63,660 nucleotides of DNA. It comes from Flavobacteriaceae bacterium (lineage in GTDB: Bacteria; Bacteroidota; Bacteroidia; Flavobacteriales; Flavobacteriaceae). Positions 18,379 through 28,145 of this stretch are shown piece after piece. Location of the stretch: NCBI GenBank assembly GCA_947453885.1, contig CANGIF010000016.1:1-63660 (forward strand), written 5' to 3'. The position numbers were made by a program, and so were the translations under genes. Numbering within the stretch: position 1 is the first letter of the stretch; every line of letters begins with the position of its first letter. The notes beneath the pieces were generated by a model. That model had not been told where the DNA came from. It saw only the letters and a list, made by a program, of their open reading frames with translations, and did no database searches.

Positions 18379-19560
18379 ATGAATTTAAATAATAAAAAAA
18401 ATATACTAATGATTTGCTCCTGGCTTGACCATAAATCAGGAATAGGTAGTTTTTTTATAGATCAGGCAAATCAGCTAAGCGATAATTTTAATTTTACATT
18501 AATAAATTTCAAGCCAATTGCAATACAATTTAAAAATTTAAAATTATTTCCTCGTCTATTTAAAATTGAAAATTTTTTCTACAATGATAAAATTACAATT
18601 CTATATTTTTATTATCCTGAAATAAGGATGTTTAAAAGATTTTTTTTGAAAAGTGCATTAGAAAAATATTCTTTATTAATTTTAATTAAATACTTCAAAA
18701 GAAATACAATTAAAATCGATTTAATTCATGCACAGAGTTTATTTTACGCGTCATTTTGGTCGTATAAACTATATAAAATAACTAAAACACCTTATTTAAT
18801 TACTGAACATAATCAATTCACGCTAAAAAATATAAATAAAAAAAACGTTAAGTTACTTGATATTATTTTAAAAAAATCAAAGAAAAATTTAGTTGTAAGT
18901 AATGATTTAATAAGACAATTTGCAAGTAATGGTTTCTTTTATGATTTTTTAAATGTAGGCAATTCTTTTGATACTAATTTTTTTGATTTTAAGAGTAAAA
19001 GTTCAACGGATTATTTTAATATAATAACAATTGGAGCATATACACCAGTTAAAGACCAAATTACATTATTAAAAGCTTTAAAAATTATTGATTCGATTGA
19101 TAGTAAACCAATTAATTTTAAATGGTTAGGTTATGATAGTTGGGGTGGCGATTTTGAAGTTGAAGTAAAAGATTTAATTACAAGTTTTAATTTTAAAAAT
19201 ATTAAAATTGAAGTTTTGAAAAAAGCTTCAAAAGATGAAATTAAAATAGCATTACAGCAATCAAATTTATTTGTAACTACCAGTCTTTGTGAAACTTTTG
19301 GGATTTCTGCCTTAGAATCTCTTTCGGTTGGGACACCTGTAATTGCTACTCAATCCGGAGGTGTAAACGAATTTTTAAATGAAACAAATGGATTAATTAT
19401 TCCAATTAAAGATTTTGAAAAATTAGCGGAATTAATTTTAAAAATGTTAAATAATGAAATTCAATTTAATTCGGAACAAATTGCTAAAGAAATAGTCGAA
19501 AAATTTGGAAATGAGGTTTTTGTCAAAAAAATGAAAACAATATATGATTCAGCTATTTAG
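18379..19560 (+). CDS. Glycosyltransferase family 4-type protein
   Basis: The 393-residue protein has a GT-B arrangement. The C-terminal half shows TIGAYTPVKDQITLLKAL, then TTSLCETFGISALESLSVGTPVIATQSGGVNEFL, which holds the nucleotide-sugar-binding E-x7-E region typical of GT4 retaining enzymes. The N-terminal half has ITEHNQF. The donor and acceptor are unknown. It is the only plus-strand gene among the minus-strand glycan genes, and its last 8 bases overlap the end of the convergent GT2 gene. Confidence 0.85.
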   Translation: MNLNNKKNILMICSWLDHKSGIGSFFIDQANQLSDNFNFTLINFKPIAIQFKNLKLFPRLFKIENFFYNDKITILYFYYPEIRMFKRFFLKSALEKYSLLILIKYFKRNTIKIDLIHAQSLFYASFWSYKLYKITKTPYLITEHNQFTLKNINKKNVKLLDIILKKSKKNLVVSNDLIRQFASNGFFYDFLNVGNSFDTNFFDFKSKSSTDYFNIITIGAYTPVKDQITLLKALKIIDSIDSKPINFKWLGYDSWGGDFEVEVKDLITSFNFKNIKIEVLKKASKDEIKIALQQSNLFVTTSLCETFGISALESLSVGTPVIATQSGGVNEFLNETNGLIIPIKDFEKLAELILKMLNNEIQFNSEQIAKEIVEKFGNEVFVKKMKTIYDSAI

Positions 19561-20383
19561 ATAAAATGTTTTTAAATAAATGATTTGTTTTAAATATTAT
19601 TTTTTTTAACCCTTTGTATTTTCTTTTTTGAATAATATAAATTTGATTAGCAAGTATTTTTTGTATTTTTTCTTCAAAATTTACTTTAATATTTTCAATA
19701 AAATCAATCCAAATTTTTTCGCGCTCAATTTGTTGTTTTGACGACCAATAGGAGGTATCGTGTACTCGATAATTTGCCATTATTTCTTGAATACAATAAA
19801 TTTTGCCAAATCTACTGTTTAACATGTGCAGAAAATAATCCCCAACTGGTGCTATCATAAAATAGTCTGGAAATTTTTCAAATAATCGATTTCTATATAC
19901 GACTGAGCAGGTATGTATATAATTTCCCTCGGATAAATCTTCAATAGCAGTTGTACTATTTGTTTTTTTTGTAATAGTATCTTTTTCAACTACATTATTT
20001 TTATCAATTCCAACATAGTGAAAACAAATTGCATAATCTTTATTGGCTTCTAAAAAATCAACTTGTTTTTGAAGTTTGTATTCATCTGTCCAATAATCAT
20101 CACCCTCGCAAAGTGCAACATATTTACCCTTACATTTGTTTAAAGTAGTGGCAAAATTGGGCATCATCCCAACATTTATGATATTGCTAGTGTATTTTAT
20201 ACAGCCTGATTTTGGATGAGATTTTATAATTTCAGTTATCACATAATCGGTATTATCAGGGGAATTGTCATTGGAAATTAGTAGTTCAAATTCAAAGTTT
20301 GTTTTTTGATTAAGAATACTTTCAATGGCCTGTCTTATATAATGTTCATGATTATAAGTAATCATTACTACGCTTAAAGTCAT
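19553..20383 (-). CDS. Glycosyltransferase family 2
   Basis: The 276-residue protein has a GT-A domain at the N-terminus: VVMITYNHEHYIRQAIESIL, NDNSPD, and the DxD-like EGDDYW followed by TDEYKLQKQVDFL. This pattern is common in GT2 enzymes of surface polysaccharide loci. Its start overlaps the stop of the next GT2 gene upstream by 4 bp, so 19553-22349 reads as one operon of three glycosyltransferases. Confidence 0.85.
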   Translation of the reverse strand: MTLSVVMITYNHEHYIRQAIESILNQKTNFEFELLISNDNSPDNTDYVITEIIKSHPKSGCIKYTSNIINVGMMPNFATTLNKCKGKYVALCEGDDYWTDEYKLQKQVDFLEANKDYAICFHYVGIDKNNVVEKDTITKKTNSTTAIEDLSEGNYIHTCSVVYRNRLFEKFPDYFMIAPVGDYFLHMLNSRFGKIYCIQEIMANYRVHDTSYWSSKQQIEREKIWIDFIENIKVNFEEKIQKILANQIYIIQKRKYKGLKKIIFKTNHLFKNILSK

Positions 20384-21342
20384 TTTAATTTTTTTATGTT
20401 ATTATTTAAATTCTTACATAGAAAATATAAAATAAAGTTTGATTTTTTCATTTCATTATTAATTAATTTTATAGATTCTATGTTTTTTTGAATAATCTCA
20501 TTTATATCAATAATAAACTTTCCGGAATAATTTTTTTCTAAATTTCTAAATTTTGAAACCACTCTGATAAAGTTTTTTCTTATTTTATATAATTCTATAA
20601 AACTAAAGTTCGATTTGGTTTTAAATACATAGTTTACTATGTTATTTTTTTTAATTAGTGTTTTACTTTTATTCAATCCAACTTGTTGCGAATTATGAAT
20701 TCTATAGGATATAAGTTTTTGAGGATTAGAAGCTAGCGTTTTTCTTTTTGAAAGCAATAATGAAATCCATTCGTCATGAAAAAATAATTCAATAGTAGGA
20801 AATGGAAAAATAAATTCTTTACAATTTTTTTTAAAACAAAATGTTGCACCTGTAACAATACTATGTGCAGAAGTAATGTATTTTTCAATTTCAGTATAGT
20901 CATTTAATTTGTTTTCATCATAAATAATATTATCCCAAAGAGAAGAATCCGTTAATAAATTTCCATTTTCGTCAATTAAAGAAGCATTTGAAAAAACGCC
21001 TTCTATTGAAGTGTGTTGATTAAAAAAACTAATGGTGTTTTCTACTTTTGATTCATTCCAAACATCATCTTGATCAGCTAAAAAAATAAAATCTCCATCA
21101 CAAATTGTAATCGCTTTTTCAAAATTTTTATTGCTTCTTAAATTGTTTTCATTTTTAAAGAATTTGAATAAATTAGGATATAAATTATGATAAGATGTTA
21201 CTATTGAAAGCGTATCATCAGCAGAGCCATCATCACAAATAATTATTTCATCTACTTTTAATGTTTGGTTTAAAATAGAATCTATTTGTTCTTTTAAAAA
21301 TTTAGCACCATTAAAAGTACACATTGCTACAGATATTTTCAT
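20380..21342 (-). CDS. Glycosyltransferase family 2 (rhamnosyltransferase-like)
   Basis: The 320-residue protein has an N-terminal GT-A domain: VAMCTFNGAKFLKEQIDSIL, CDDGSADDTL, LADQDDVWNESKV. The ADQDDVW motif is typical of GT2 enzymes annotated as rhamnosyltransferases or alpha-glycosyltransferases. A C-terminal region of about 90 residues is rich in Lys and Asn and has no recognised domain. Overlaps of 4 bp with both neighbours indicate translational coupling. Confidence 0.85.
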   Translation of the reverse strand: MKISVAMCTFNGAKFLKEQIDSILNQTLKVDEIIICDDGSADDTLSIVTSYHNLYPNLFKFFKNENNLRSNKNFEKAITICDGDFIFLADQDDVWNESKVENTISFFNQHTSIEGVFSNASLIDENGNLLTDSSLWDNIIYDENKLNDYTEIEKYITSAHSIVTGATFCFKKNCKEFIFPFPTIELFFHDEWISLLLSKRKTLASNPQKLISYRIHNSQQVGLNKSKTLIKKNNIVNYVFKTKSNFSFIELYKIRKNFIRVVSKFRNLEKNYSGKFIIDINEIIQKNIESIKLINNEMKKSNFILYFLCKNLNNNIKKLK

Positions 21343-22349
21343 AAATTAAATAGTTGAGTTATCCAATTAGCAATTGTAAATTCATTATAAATTTCTTTCG
21401 TAAGTGGTTCATATTTTGTTTTGAAAAAATCCGAATTTAAAATAATTTCTTTTGAATCTAAAATTAAAATGTTATTTGGATTATAGAAAGGATAATTTCG
21501 AATAGCTTTATTGTCTGTAATTAATTTCTTTTGAAGTGCCATTGCTTCAAAAACTCTAAAACTCAAACCTGTTTGATTTCCTTGTACTAAATCCAAAATT
21601 ATTTCAGTATTGTCGTAATATTTTTTTAATTGATGTAAAGGGATTTTAGTAGATTGGAATTGAATTTTAGAATTTATATTACTTTTCTGTTTGTTTTTGA
21701 AACAGTTCAATCTGTATTTTAAAAGTTTATAGGAAATGTTTTTGCTAATACATATAAATTGAAATTCAAAACCTAATTCGGTTACTTGATTGGCTATTTC
21801 GTTTAACAAAGGGAAGCGTTTATCAAATGAAGCAATTGTCATTATTTTAAATTGCTTTTTTGAAAAAATTGTATTTTCTAATTCTAAATAATTATAATTT
21901 GTTATTTTTTTAAAGCCATATTTTTCAACATCAAAATTATCGAAAGAATATATGTCATCAAAAAAATTATGAAGTAAATGCTCTATTGGATTTATACTTC
22001 TAGCAACACTATCATATAAATAAGCGATGTAACGGGAAGTATGATTTTTTATTTCAAGATGGCATTCTGATTCAATTAAATCAGGATTTAAAACCAAAAT
22101 TTGATCCTGTTTTCCTATGCTTTTTAAGGTATTGATAATAAAATCTTGTCTTTTTTTAACTTTTGGATTTGTATTTAAAACTATTTTTGAAAATGTGTTA
22201 CTAATCCGCTCGTAAGTATTTTTATGTTTGAATGCACCAATATTAATGTGTGTTGCAATAATATTTTTTTTTGATAATGCTTTAATGATTTCTTTATCGT
22301 AACTCCAATTATCAAAACTAATTAAACAAATTTTTAATTTATTTTCCAT
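21339..22349 (-). CDS. GT-B glycosyltransferase-like protein (CgeB-like)
   Basis: The 336-residue protein resembles GT-B glycosyltransferases of the CgeB/DUF3880-like kind: an N-terminal CLISFDNWSYDKEIIKAL region, IAYLYDSVAR in the middle, and near the C-terminus LVQGNQTGLSFRVFEAMALQKKLITDN, the expected donor-binding region. The substrate is unknown. It lies 9 bp downstream of the next GT2 gene. Confidence 0.72.
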   Translation of the reverse strand: MENKLKICLISFDNWSYDKEIIKALSKKNIIATHINIGAFKHKNTYERISNTFSKIVLNTNPKVKKRQDFIINTLKSIGKQDQILVLNPDLIESECHLEIKNHTSRYIAYLYDSVARSINPIEHLLHNFFDDIYSFDNFDVEKYGFKKITNYNYLELENTIFSKKQFKIMTIASFDKRFPLLNEIANQVTELGFEFQFICISKNISYKLLKYRLNCFKNKQKSNINSKIQFQSTKIPLHQLKKYYDNTEIILDLVQGNQTGLSFRVFEAMALQKKLITDNKAIRNYPFYNPNNILILDSKEIILNSDFFKTKYEPLTKEIYNEFTIANWITQLFNL

Positions 22350-22358
22350 TTTCAGTGC

Positions 22359-23249
22359 TTACTTTAAGGCTATCCATTTTGCTTTCAGTCTTGCTGTCCA
22401 ATAAGCTGCGTTTTTGTTTATTGTCAATTTTGTTTCGTTGTGTTGGACACCTAATTTCAATATGTTTTTATAAAAATAACTCGAAGGAATTCCCCATTTT
22501 ACAGCAAATGTTTTTCTACCATTATTTTTAGTAACCCTTCCTGTGCTTTTAGATTGAAAATGATAGACCAAACTTTTTCCAATTCCTTTAAAATTCCGAA
22601 CACCTGCTTGCCATAATTTCATACTAAAATCAGGATCTGAGCCAAAACCTGGTGAATATTCTACACTGTATCCACCAACTTTATCCCAAAGGTTTTTATG
22701 AACAATTGAAGGAGGCCATGAAGCGCCAAACCAGTCGGACTTTGAAGCTGATTTTACAAAATTCAGCAATTCATTTTCATTGAATGTATCTGTTGTAACT
22801 CCAAAATTATGAGGTGCCAATACACACTTATTGCCCGTAAACGTTGGTTCAATCATAGTACCTGAAAAATAGAAATAGTCGTCTTTTTGCTTTTCAATTG
22901 CTTCAAATAAATAGAAATCCCATTTTGGACAAACATACATATCATCATTTAGGTAAAGAATGTAATCTGTTTTTACAAGTTTTGCCATTGCATTCATTGC
23001 ATAGCAAACGCCTACATTTTCTGAACTAAGTGTATAATCTAAGTCATTATTTTTTACCCACTCTAATGTTCCATCTGTGCCTTGGTTAATGTGTATTATT
23101 ATTTGATGTTTAAAGCTTGAATTTTTTTTAATACTTGAAATACATATTTTTAATAACTCAAGATTGTTCCAAGACGGAATCAATATTGAAAATTTAGCTT
23201 CTGAAATGAGCGCTTTAGAGCAACTTGAAATGGGATGATTGAACGACAT
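22359..23249 (-). CDS. Glycosyltransferase family 2
   Basis: The 296-residue protein has a GT-A domain beginning at residue about 20: FSILIPSWNNLELLKICISSI, NQGTDGTLEWV, then YLNDDMYVCPKWD with the DDM metal site. The C-terminal part GFGSDPDFSMKLWQAGVRNFKGIG fits GT2 enzymes acting on polysaccharides. It is the first gene of a four-gene minus-strand run (22359 down to 19553). A candidate -7 box (TATTTTTG on the minus strand, 23269-23276) lies 19 bp upstream. Confidence 0.84.
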   Translation of the reverse strand: MSFNHPISSCSKALISEAKFSILIPSWNNLELLKICISSIKKNSSFKHQIIIHINQGTDGTLEWVKNNDLDYTLSSENVGVCYAMNAMAKLVKTDYILYLNDDMYVCPKWDFYLFEAIEKQKDDYFYFSGTMIEPTFTGNKCVLAPHNFGVTTDTFNENELLNFVKSASKSDWFGASWPPSIVHKNLWDKVGGYSVEYSPGFGSDPDFSMKLWQAGVRNFKGIGKSLVYHFQSKSTGRVTKNNGRKTFAVKWGIPSSYFYKNILKLGVQHNETKLTINKNAAYWTARLKAKWIALK

Positions 23250-23337
23250 AAGTTTATCTTAGTAAATACAAAAATAATTAATAAATTTGTCAACTCATAA
23301 TTAAACGAAGCTCTTTTTGAAATCTATTCAATCTAAT

Positions 23338-24534
23338 ATGCTACAAAGTATCTCTACTTTTTTTAACAAATCATTTTTTAAAAGTAAAAAAAATGTTACA
23401 GTTCTTTGGATAATAGCAACTTTAGTAGCTATTCTACCTAAATTTTTAAGAGATAAATACAACAACTATTTGATTTACAAAAACGTTTTTTGGCATGTTG
23501 TACATAAAACACCTTTGTATACCGAATATCCATTGGAGTATTTTGACAGAAATCATTATGGTCCTATTTTTAGTATGGTAATAGGTCCTTTTGCGCTTTT
23601 ACCAGATTATTTAGGTTTAATTTTATGGAGTTTAGTTACAACGGGTTTAATTCTTTGGGCGATACACAAACTACCATTGAAAGAAATTCAGATTGTAATT
23701 GTACTTTGGTTGTGTTTCAACGAGTATTTAATTGCTGCACAGAGTTTTCAAGTCAATGCTCTTATGGTATTTATTATTGTAATGTCGTATGTTTTTATAG
23801 ATAAAAAACAAGATTTTTGGTCGGCAATGCTTATTGCTTTGGGTACTTTTATTAAATTGTATGGGATTGTGGGATTGGCATTTTTCTTTTTTTCAAAAAA
23901 CAAACCTAAATTTATTTTTTCATTAGTATTCTGGAGCCTAGTTTTTTTTGTTGCACCAATGTTACTTTCCTCTCCTGAATACATTATTGAGCGATATGTT
24001 GAATGGTTTAACAGATTGATTGTTAAAAACGGCACTAATGTTGAACTTGGTTCTTATCAGGACTTTTCAATTATGGGAGTGGTCAGAAGGTTTACTAATA
24101 ATGCTACTATTCCTAATACCCCATTTTTAATTGGAGGTTTACTTTTGTTTGGCTTACCTTATTTAAGAATTAGTGCTTATTCAAATAAAAAATTTCAATT
24201 GCTTTTGCTCGCTTCGGTTCTCATTTTTACAGTTATTTTTAGCTCGGGTTCAGAATCTCCAACTTATATAATTGCTTTTGTAGGAGTTTCAATTTGGTAT
24301 GTTTTACAATCGGTTCCTAAAAAGAAATGGGTAAATGGACTTATGATTTTTGCAATGATTTTGACAAGTTTTTCACACACAGACTTTTTTCCAGAATCAT
24401 TTGTTGTAAACTATGTGCGTCCCTATTCGTTAAAAGCAATACCGTGTATCATCATTTGGTTTGTAATAGTATATCAAATGCTAACAGAAAAATTTGAGTC
24501 CGAATTTAAGCAACCAATTATACAAACTAAATAA
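23338..24534 (+). CDS. Multi-membrane-span glycosyltransferase, GT87/DUF2029 type
   Basis: About 398 residues from ATG 23338; a TTG at 23317 would add seven residues. It has ten or so membrane helices and the GT-C features of polyprenol-phosphate-mannose-type transferases, with the catalytic region in the first periplasmic loop (EYPLEYFDRNHYGPIFSMVIGPFA) and GTFIKLYGIVGLAFFF further on. Such enzymes use lipid-linked sugar on the outer face of the inner membrane. It overlaps the next gene by one base (TAATG), starting a four-gene plus-strand unit. Confidence 0.8.
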   Translation: MLQSISTFFNKSFFKSKKNVTVLWIIATLVAILPKFLRDKYNNYLIYKNVFWHVVHKTPLYTEYPLEYFDRNHYGPIFSMVIGPFALLPDYLGLILWSLVTTGLILWAIHKLPLKEIQIVIVLWLCFNEYLIAAQSFQVNALMVFIIVMSYVFIDKKQDFWSAMLIALGTFIKLYGIVGLAFFFFSKNKPKFIFSLVFWSLVFFVAPMLLSSPEYIIERYVEWFNRLIVKNGTNVELGSYQDFSIMGVVRRFTNNATIPNTPFLIGGLLLFGLPYLRISAYSNKKFQLLLLASVLIFTVIFSSGSESPTYIIAFVGVSIWYVLQSVPKKKWVNGLMIFAMILTSFSHTDFFPESFVVNYVRPYSLKAIPCIIIWFVIVYQMLTEKFESEFKQPIIQTK

Positions 24535-25265
24535 TGGATGAAAATTTGAAATTAATCCTTGATAATTTTGAAAAGCAAGGGCATGTATTGGTTGCGGGTA
24601 AACGAAATTTAATTAAAGTTTTTCCTTATCAAGGTCAAGAAATTGCAATTAAATCTTTTAGAATTCCAATTTTAATCAACGGATTTATATATCGTTTCTT
24701 TAGAAAATCAAAAGCTAGGAGGTCTTTTGAAAATGCAAAATTACTTCTTGAAAACGGAATTGGTACTCCTAATCCAATTGCTTATTTTGAAAATTTTAAT
24801 AGTTTATTTCTGAAAGAAAGCTATTACATTAGTGAAAATCTTGTCCCAGACTATGTGTTTAAAAATTTCTTTGGCGACGATTCAAATCCAGATTTAGAAC
24901 CTGTTCTAAGAGGTATAGCTCAATTTACATTTAAAATGCACGAAAGAGGAATTGAATTTTTAGATCATTCACCTGGTAATACTCTAATCAAAAAAACTAA
25001 AGAAGGCACATTTTCTTATTTTCTTGTAGATTTGAATCGAATGAATTTTCATAAAGAAATGAGCTTTAAACACAGAATGAAAAATTTATCCCGAATTTCA
25101 CCTAGCAAAGAGATGATTCAAGTAATTAGCAACGAATACGCTAAACTTAGTGGAATAGCAGAAGCTACTGTTTTCAATACACTTTGGCAATACACACAAG
25201 AATTTCAATTCCGATTTATCAGAAAACAAAAATTAAAAAAGAAAGTAATGTTTTGGAAGAACTAA
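24534..25265 (+). CDS. Kdo/LPS kinase-like protein
   Basis: The 243-residue protein has a protein-kinase-like fold as in KdkA/InaA/WaaP: a candidate ATP lysine K40 (EIAIKSF), the catalytic loop FLDHSPGN (D144, N149) and VDLNR with the metal-binding Asp (D166). Enzymes of this group phosphorylate Kdo or heptose in the LPS core. The position between a GT87 and two GT2 genes supports an LPS-core role. Confidence 0.82.
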   Translation: MDENLKLILDNFEKQGHVLVAGKRNLIKVFPYQGQEIAIKSFRIPILINGFIYRFFRKSKARRSFENAKLLLENGIGTPNPIAYFENFNSLFLKESYYISENLVPDYVFKNFFGDDSNPDLEPVLRGIAQFTFKMHERGIEFLDHSPGNTLIKKTKEGTFSYFLVDLNRMNFHKEMSFKHRMKNLSRISPSKEMIQVISNEYAKLSGIAEATVFNTLWQYTQEFQFRFIRKQKLKKKVMFWKN

Positions 25266-25304
25266 TTCAATAAATTCATTAATTTTCCAAACTGAATCGT
25301 TTAA

Positions 25305-26120
25305 ATGAAAGCTTCCATAATAATTTCAACTTACAATGCTGAGGAATGGCTACAAAAAGTCCTTACAGGATTTGTTGTTCAAACTGAAAAAGATTTTGAA
25401 ATTGTTATTGCCGACGATGGATCGAAACCCTTAACCAAACAAATAGTGGATGGTTTTTCATCTTCTTTTAAATATCCAATAGTTTATGTTTGGCAAGAAG
25501 ATAATGGTTTTCAAAAAACACTAATTTTGAATAAAGCTATTTTAAAAGCGCAATCTGATTATATGATTTTTACAGATGGCGACTGTATTCCAAGAAACGA
25601 TTTTGTTGCTATTCATATAAAAAATAGGGAAGAAGGCTATTTTCTTTCGGGAGGGTACTTTAAATTACCTATGGCAACGTCAAAAGCAATAACAATATCA
25701 GATATTCAAAATCAATATTGTTTTAATTATAATTGGTTGAAAAAAAAGGGATTAAAAACTTCATTTAAAGTTTTAAAATTAACCAAAATACAGTTTGTTG
25801 CTAATTTTATGAATTGGATAACTCCTACAAAAAAGTCTTGGAATGGGCATAATTCCTCAGGTTGGAAAACGGATATTATTGCAATTAATGGATACAATCA
25901 CGATATGCAATATGGTGGTTTAGATAGAGAAATGGGTGAAAGATTGTTTAATTTAGGTTTGCTTTCTAAACAAATCAGATACACAGCAGTTTGCCTGCAT
26001 CTAGATCATTCAAGAAGTTATGAATCAAAAGAAACGTGGCAAAAAAATCAAAACATAAGAAATTTCAACAAAAAAAATAAAATTACTTATATTATAAACG
26101 GATTGGATACTTTAAAGTAA
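25305..26120 (+). CDS. Glycosyltransferase family 2 with galactosyltransferase-like C-terminus
   Basis: The 271-residue protein has an N-terminal GT-A domain (IIISTYNAEEWLQKVLTGF, ADDGSK, FTDGDCIPRNDF). Its C-terminal region, GWKTDIIAINGYNHDMQYGGLDREMGERLF, matches the C-terminal module found in chondroitin-polymerase-like and galactosyltransferase-like GT2 proteins, where a conserved Asp/Glu serves as base. It is probably an LPS core glycosyltransferase given its neighbours. Confidence 0.84.
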   Translation: MKASIIISTYNAEEWLQKVLTGFVVQTEKDFEIVIADDGSKPLTKQIVDGFSSSFKYPIVYVWQEDNGFQKTLILNKAILKAQSDYMIFTDGDCIPRNDFVAIHIKNREEGYFLSGGYFKLPMATSKAITISDIQNQYCFNYNWLKKKGLKTSFKVLKLTKIQFVANFMNWITPTKKSWNGHNSSGWKTDIIAINGYNHDMQYGGLDREMGERLFNLGLLSKQIRYTAVCLHLDHSRSYESKETWQKNQNIRNFNKKNKITYIINGLDTLK

Positions 26121-26132
26121 AACCTTTTATTT

Positions 26133-26870
26133 ATGCGAAATAAAATTTCAGTTTTCATTATCACTTTTAACGAAGAAAAAGTAATTAGTAGCTGTTTAGA
26201 AAAACTTACTTGGGCTGATGAAATTCTAGTAGTTGATTCTGGAAGCACCGATCAAACGGTTTCCATTTGCGAGAAATTTGGCGCAAAAGTGATCTACAAT
26301 AAATTTGAAAATTTTGGTATTCAAAAACAATTTGCATTAGACCAAACTTCAAACAACTGGGTACTGTCTTTAGATGCTGATGAAGTTTTATCTGATACAT
26401 TAATTCAAGAAATTCAAAATTTTTCCCCAACCTATTCAGGCTATAAAATTCCTAGAACTCATGTTTTTTTGCATAAAATTTTTAAATACGGTAGCGAAAA
26501 CAAAAAACCAATACTGCGATTTTTCAACAAAAACGATGGTCATTTTTCAAAAAATAAGATCCATGAAACGATTATTGTATCAGGAAAAATAGGCTGTTTT
26601 AAAAATGAAATGCTTCATTACACGGTTTTCGATTTGGCAACAGCCGCAAAAAAAAGTATCAATTATGCTCTTTTAAGTGGTGAATTTTTGCATGAACAAG
26701 GAAAAGTAGCTTCTAAAAGTAAGCCATTAATAAAGTTTCCATTTGAATTTTTTAGAGTATATTTTTTTCAACGAAATTTCCTAAACGGTTACCAAGGATT
26801 TGTTTGGAGTATTATTTCGGCATATGCAAGTTTTATCAAATATGCAAAACTTAAGGAATTACAATCATAA
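26133..26870 (+). CDS. Glycosyltransferase family 2, WaaE/KdtX-like
   Basis: The 245-residue protein matches the LPS core beta-1,4-glucosyltransferase type: ISVFIITFNEEKVISSCLEKL, WADEILVVDSGSTDQTV, LSLDADEVLS, and later NKIHETI-like text (KNKIHETIIV). The WADEIxVVDSxSxD pattern is characteristic of WaaE/KdtX. It ends the plus-strand unit GT87-kinase-GT2-GT2 and faces the minus-strand DUF4350 gene 66 bp away. Confidence 0.86.
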   Translation: MRNKISVFIITFNEEKVISSCLEKLTWADEILVVDSGSTDQTVSICEKFGAKVIYNKFENFGIQKQFALDQTSNNWVLSLDADEVLSDTLIQEIQNFSPTYSGYKIPRTHVFLHKIFKYGSENKKPILRFFNKNDGHFSKNKIHETIIVSGKIGCFKNEMLHYTVFDLATAAKKSINYALLSGEFLHEQGKVASKSKPLIKFPFEFFRVYFFQRNFLNGYQGFVWSIISAYASFIKYAKLKELQS

Positions 26871-26936
26871 TCCTTCAGAAGTAGTAAATTTTATTTTCAA
26901 TGATAGTATAAAAGTTAAGAAGTGTATTTTAAATTC

Positions 26937-28145
26937 TTATTCCAATTCTAATTTTTCTATTGCATTATTTATTGCAATTAAATCTGCTTCAATACTATTG
27001 TGTGGACTTCTTCTGTGTGTATTGATTAAAAAAACTGCTTTTTGAATAGCAGCTAAATCTTTACCGGATTTTAAATGTAATTTTTTAATGAAATCCTCAT
27101 TTAAATATGTAGTATCTAATAAATAGTCATTTCTGATTTTTTCAAGAAAAAAAATAATCTTTTTCGTAATTATTGTATCATGATCGCCTTCTTGATAATA
27201 CAAGTTTCCAATTGTTTTGGTAAAAGCAACAGTTGTATTTGTTAAGGGTTCAACAATTGGTACAATGCGTTGTTTACGTTTAGCATTAAACAAAATAAAA
27301 ATTACCATACCAATTAAAAAAAGATACCAAGCCCATTTAAGAGCAGGTTGGCTTAAGATATATCGCATGGGTGAATCGGAAATAAGCGCTCCATTTTGAT
27401 TTTTAGTGTACCAAAACAAATCAGTTTTAGGTAAATATGACAAGACTTGTTCAGCATATTCAAAATGATCTTTCTTGAGTAAATGAAAATTGGTAAAAGC
27501 TGTGGGTTGCGTATGAAGTAAAAATGAACCGTTTCGGTATTGTACTTTTATAAAATTAATTCGTGTGCTATCACCATTTTGACAACCTAAAACGGTAGTG
27601 TTTAGAGTGTCAATTTTAGAGAAAAAATTATTACTAACTCCCTCCATTAGTTTGTACTTTTTAGAACTTACTTTTGAATTTGCAATCCAATTATAAATGC
27701 TATCTTTAAATTTAAATTCTGAGTTCATTTTTAAATGCAAACTATCTAAAAGTGAATTTGGAAGTATTTTGCCACTTAAAAAAACAGTGTTACCATGACT
27801 AACAAAAGAAAACAATTCATTTACAGATTGTTCGTCTAGACTTGAATTTTCATTTATACTTATAAAAGTACCATTTACTTTATAATTATTAACCAAGGAA
27901 TCATAATTATATTTTTCTCCAAAATATTCATAAGGTGTATTTCTAATTGGTGTGATTTTTTGATTTTTAAAAAAATTAGGAAGTTCTTGGTTAAAAACAT
28001 ACAAACCATAAGGAATTTTATCATTTATAGAATAGGAGGGAGTCCAATCAATAGGTTTTGGACTATTATAATCCATAACAATAATGGCACCAAAAACAAC
28101 GACCAAAAGTAATAAGTATATTTTAAAAGTTTTATTCATTGCCAA
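26937..28145 (-). CDS. DUF4350 domain membrane-anchored protein
   Basis: The 402-residue protein has an N-terminal membrane segment (FKIYLLLLVVVFGAIIVMDY), a periplasmic DUF4350-like region that includes FLSGKILPNSLLDSL, a second membrane helix near residue 275 (WAWYLFLIGMVIFILFNA) and a cytoplasmic tail. The function is unknown. Its start overlaps the DUF4129 gene by 14 bp. In Bacteroidota this gene usually precedes a MoxR ATPase and a DUF58 protein; here it is the last gene of the cluster. Confidence 0.82.
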   Translation of the reverse strand: MAMNKTFKIYLLLLVVVFGAIIVMDYNSPKPIDWTPSYSINDKIPYGLYVFNQELPNFFKNQKITPIRNTPYEYFGEKYNYDSLVNNYKVNGTFISINENSSLDEQSVNELFSFVSHGNTVFLSGKILPNSLLDSLHLKMNSEFKFKDSIYNWIANSKVSSKKYKLMEGVSNNFFSKIDTLNTTVLGCQNGDSTRINFIKVQYRNGSFLLHTQPTAFTNFHLLKKDHFEYAEQVLSYLPKTDLFWYTKNQNGALISDSPMRYILSQPALKWAWYLFLIGMVIFILFNAKRKQRIVPIVEPLTNTTVAFTKTIGNLYYQEGDHDTIITKKIIFFLEKIRNDYLLDTTYLNEDFIKKLHLKSGKDLAAIQKAVFLINTHRRSPHNSIEADLIAINNAIEKLELE

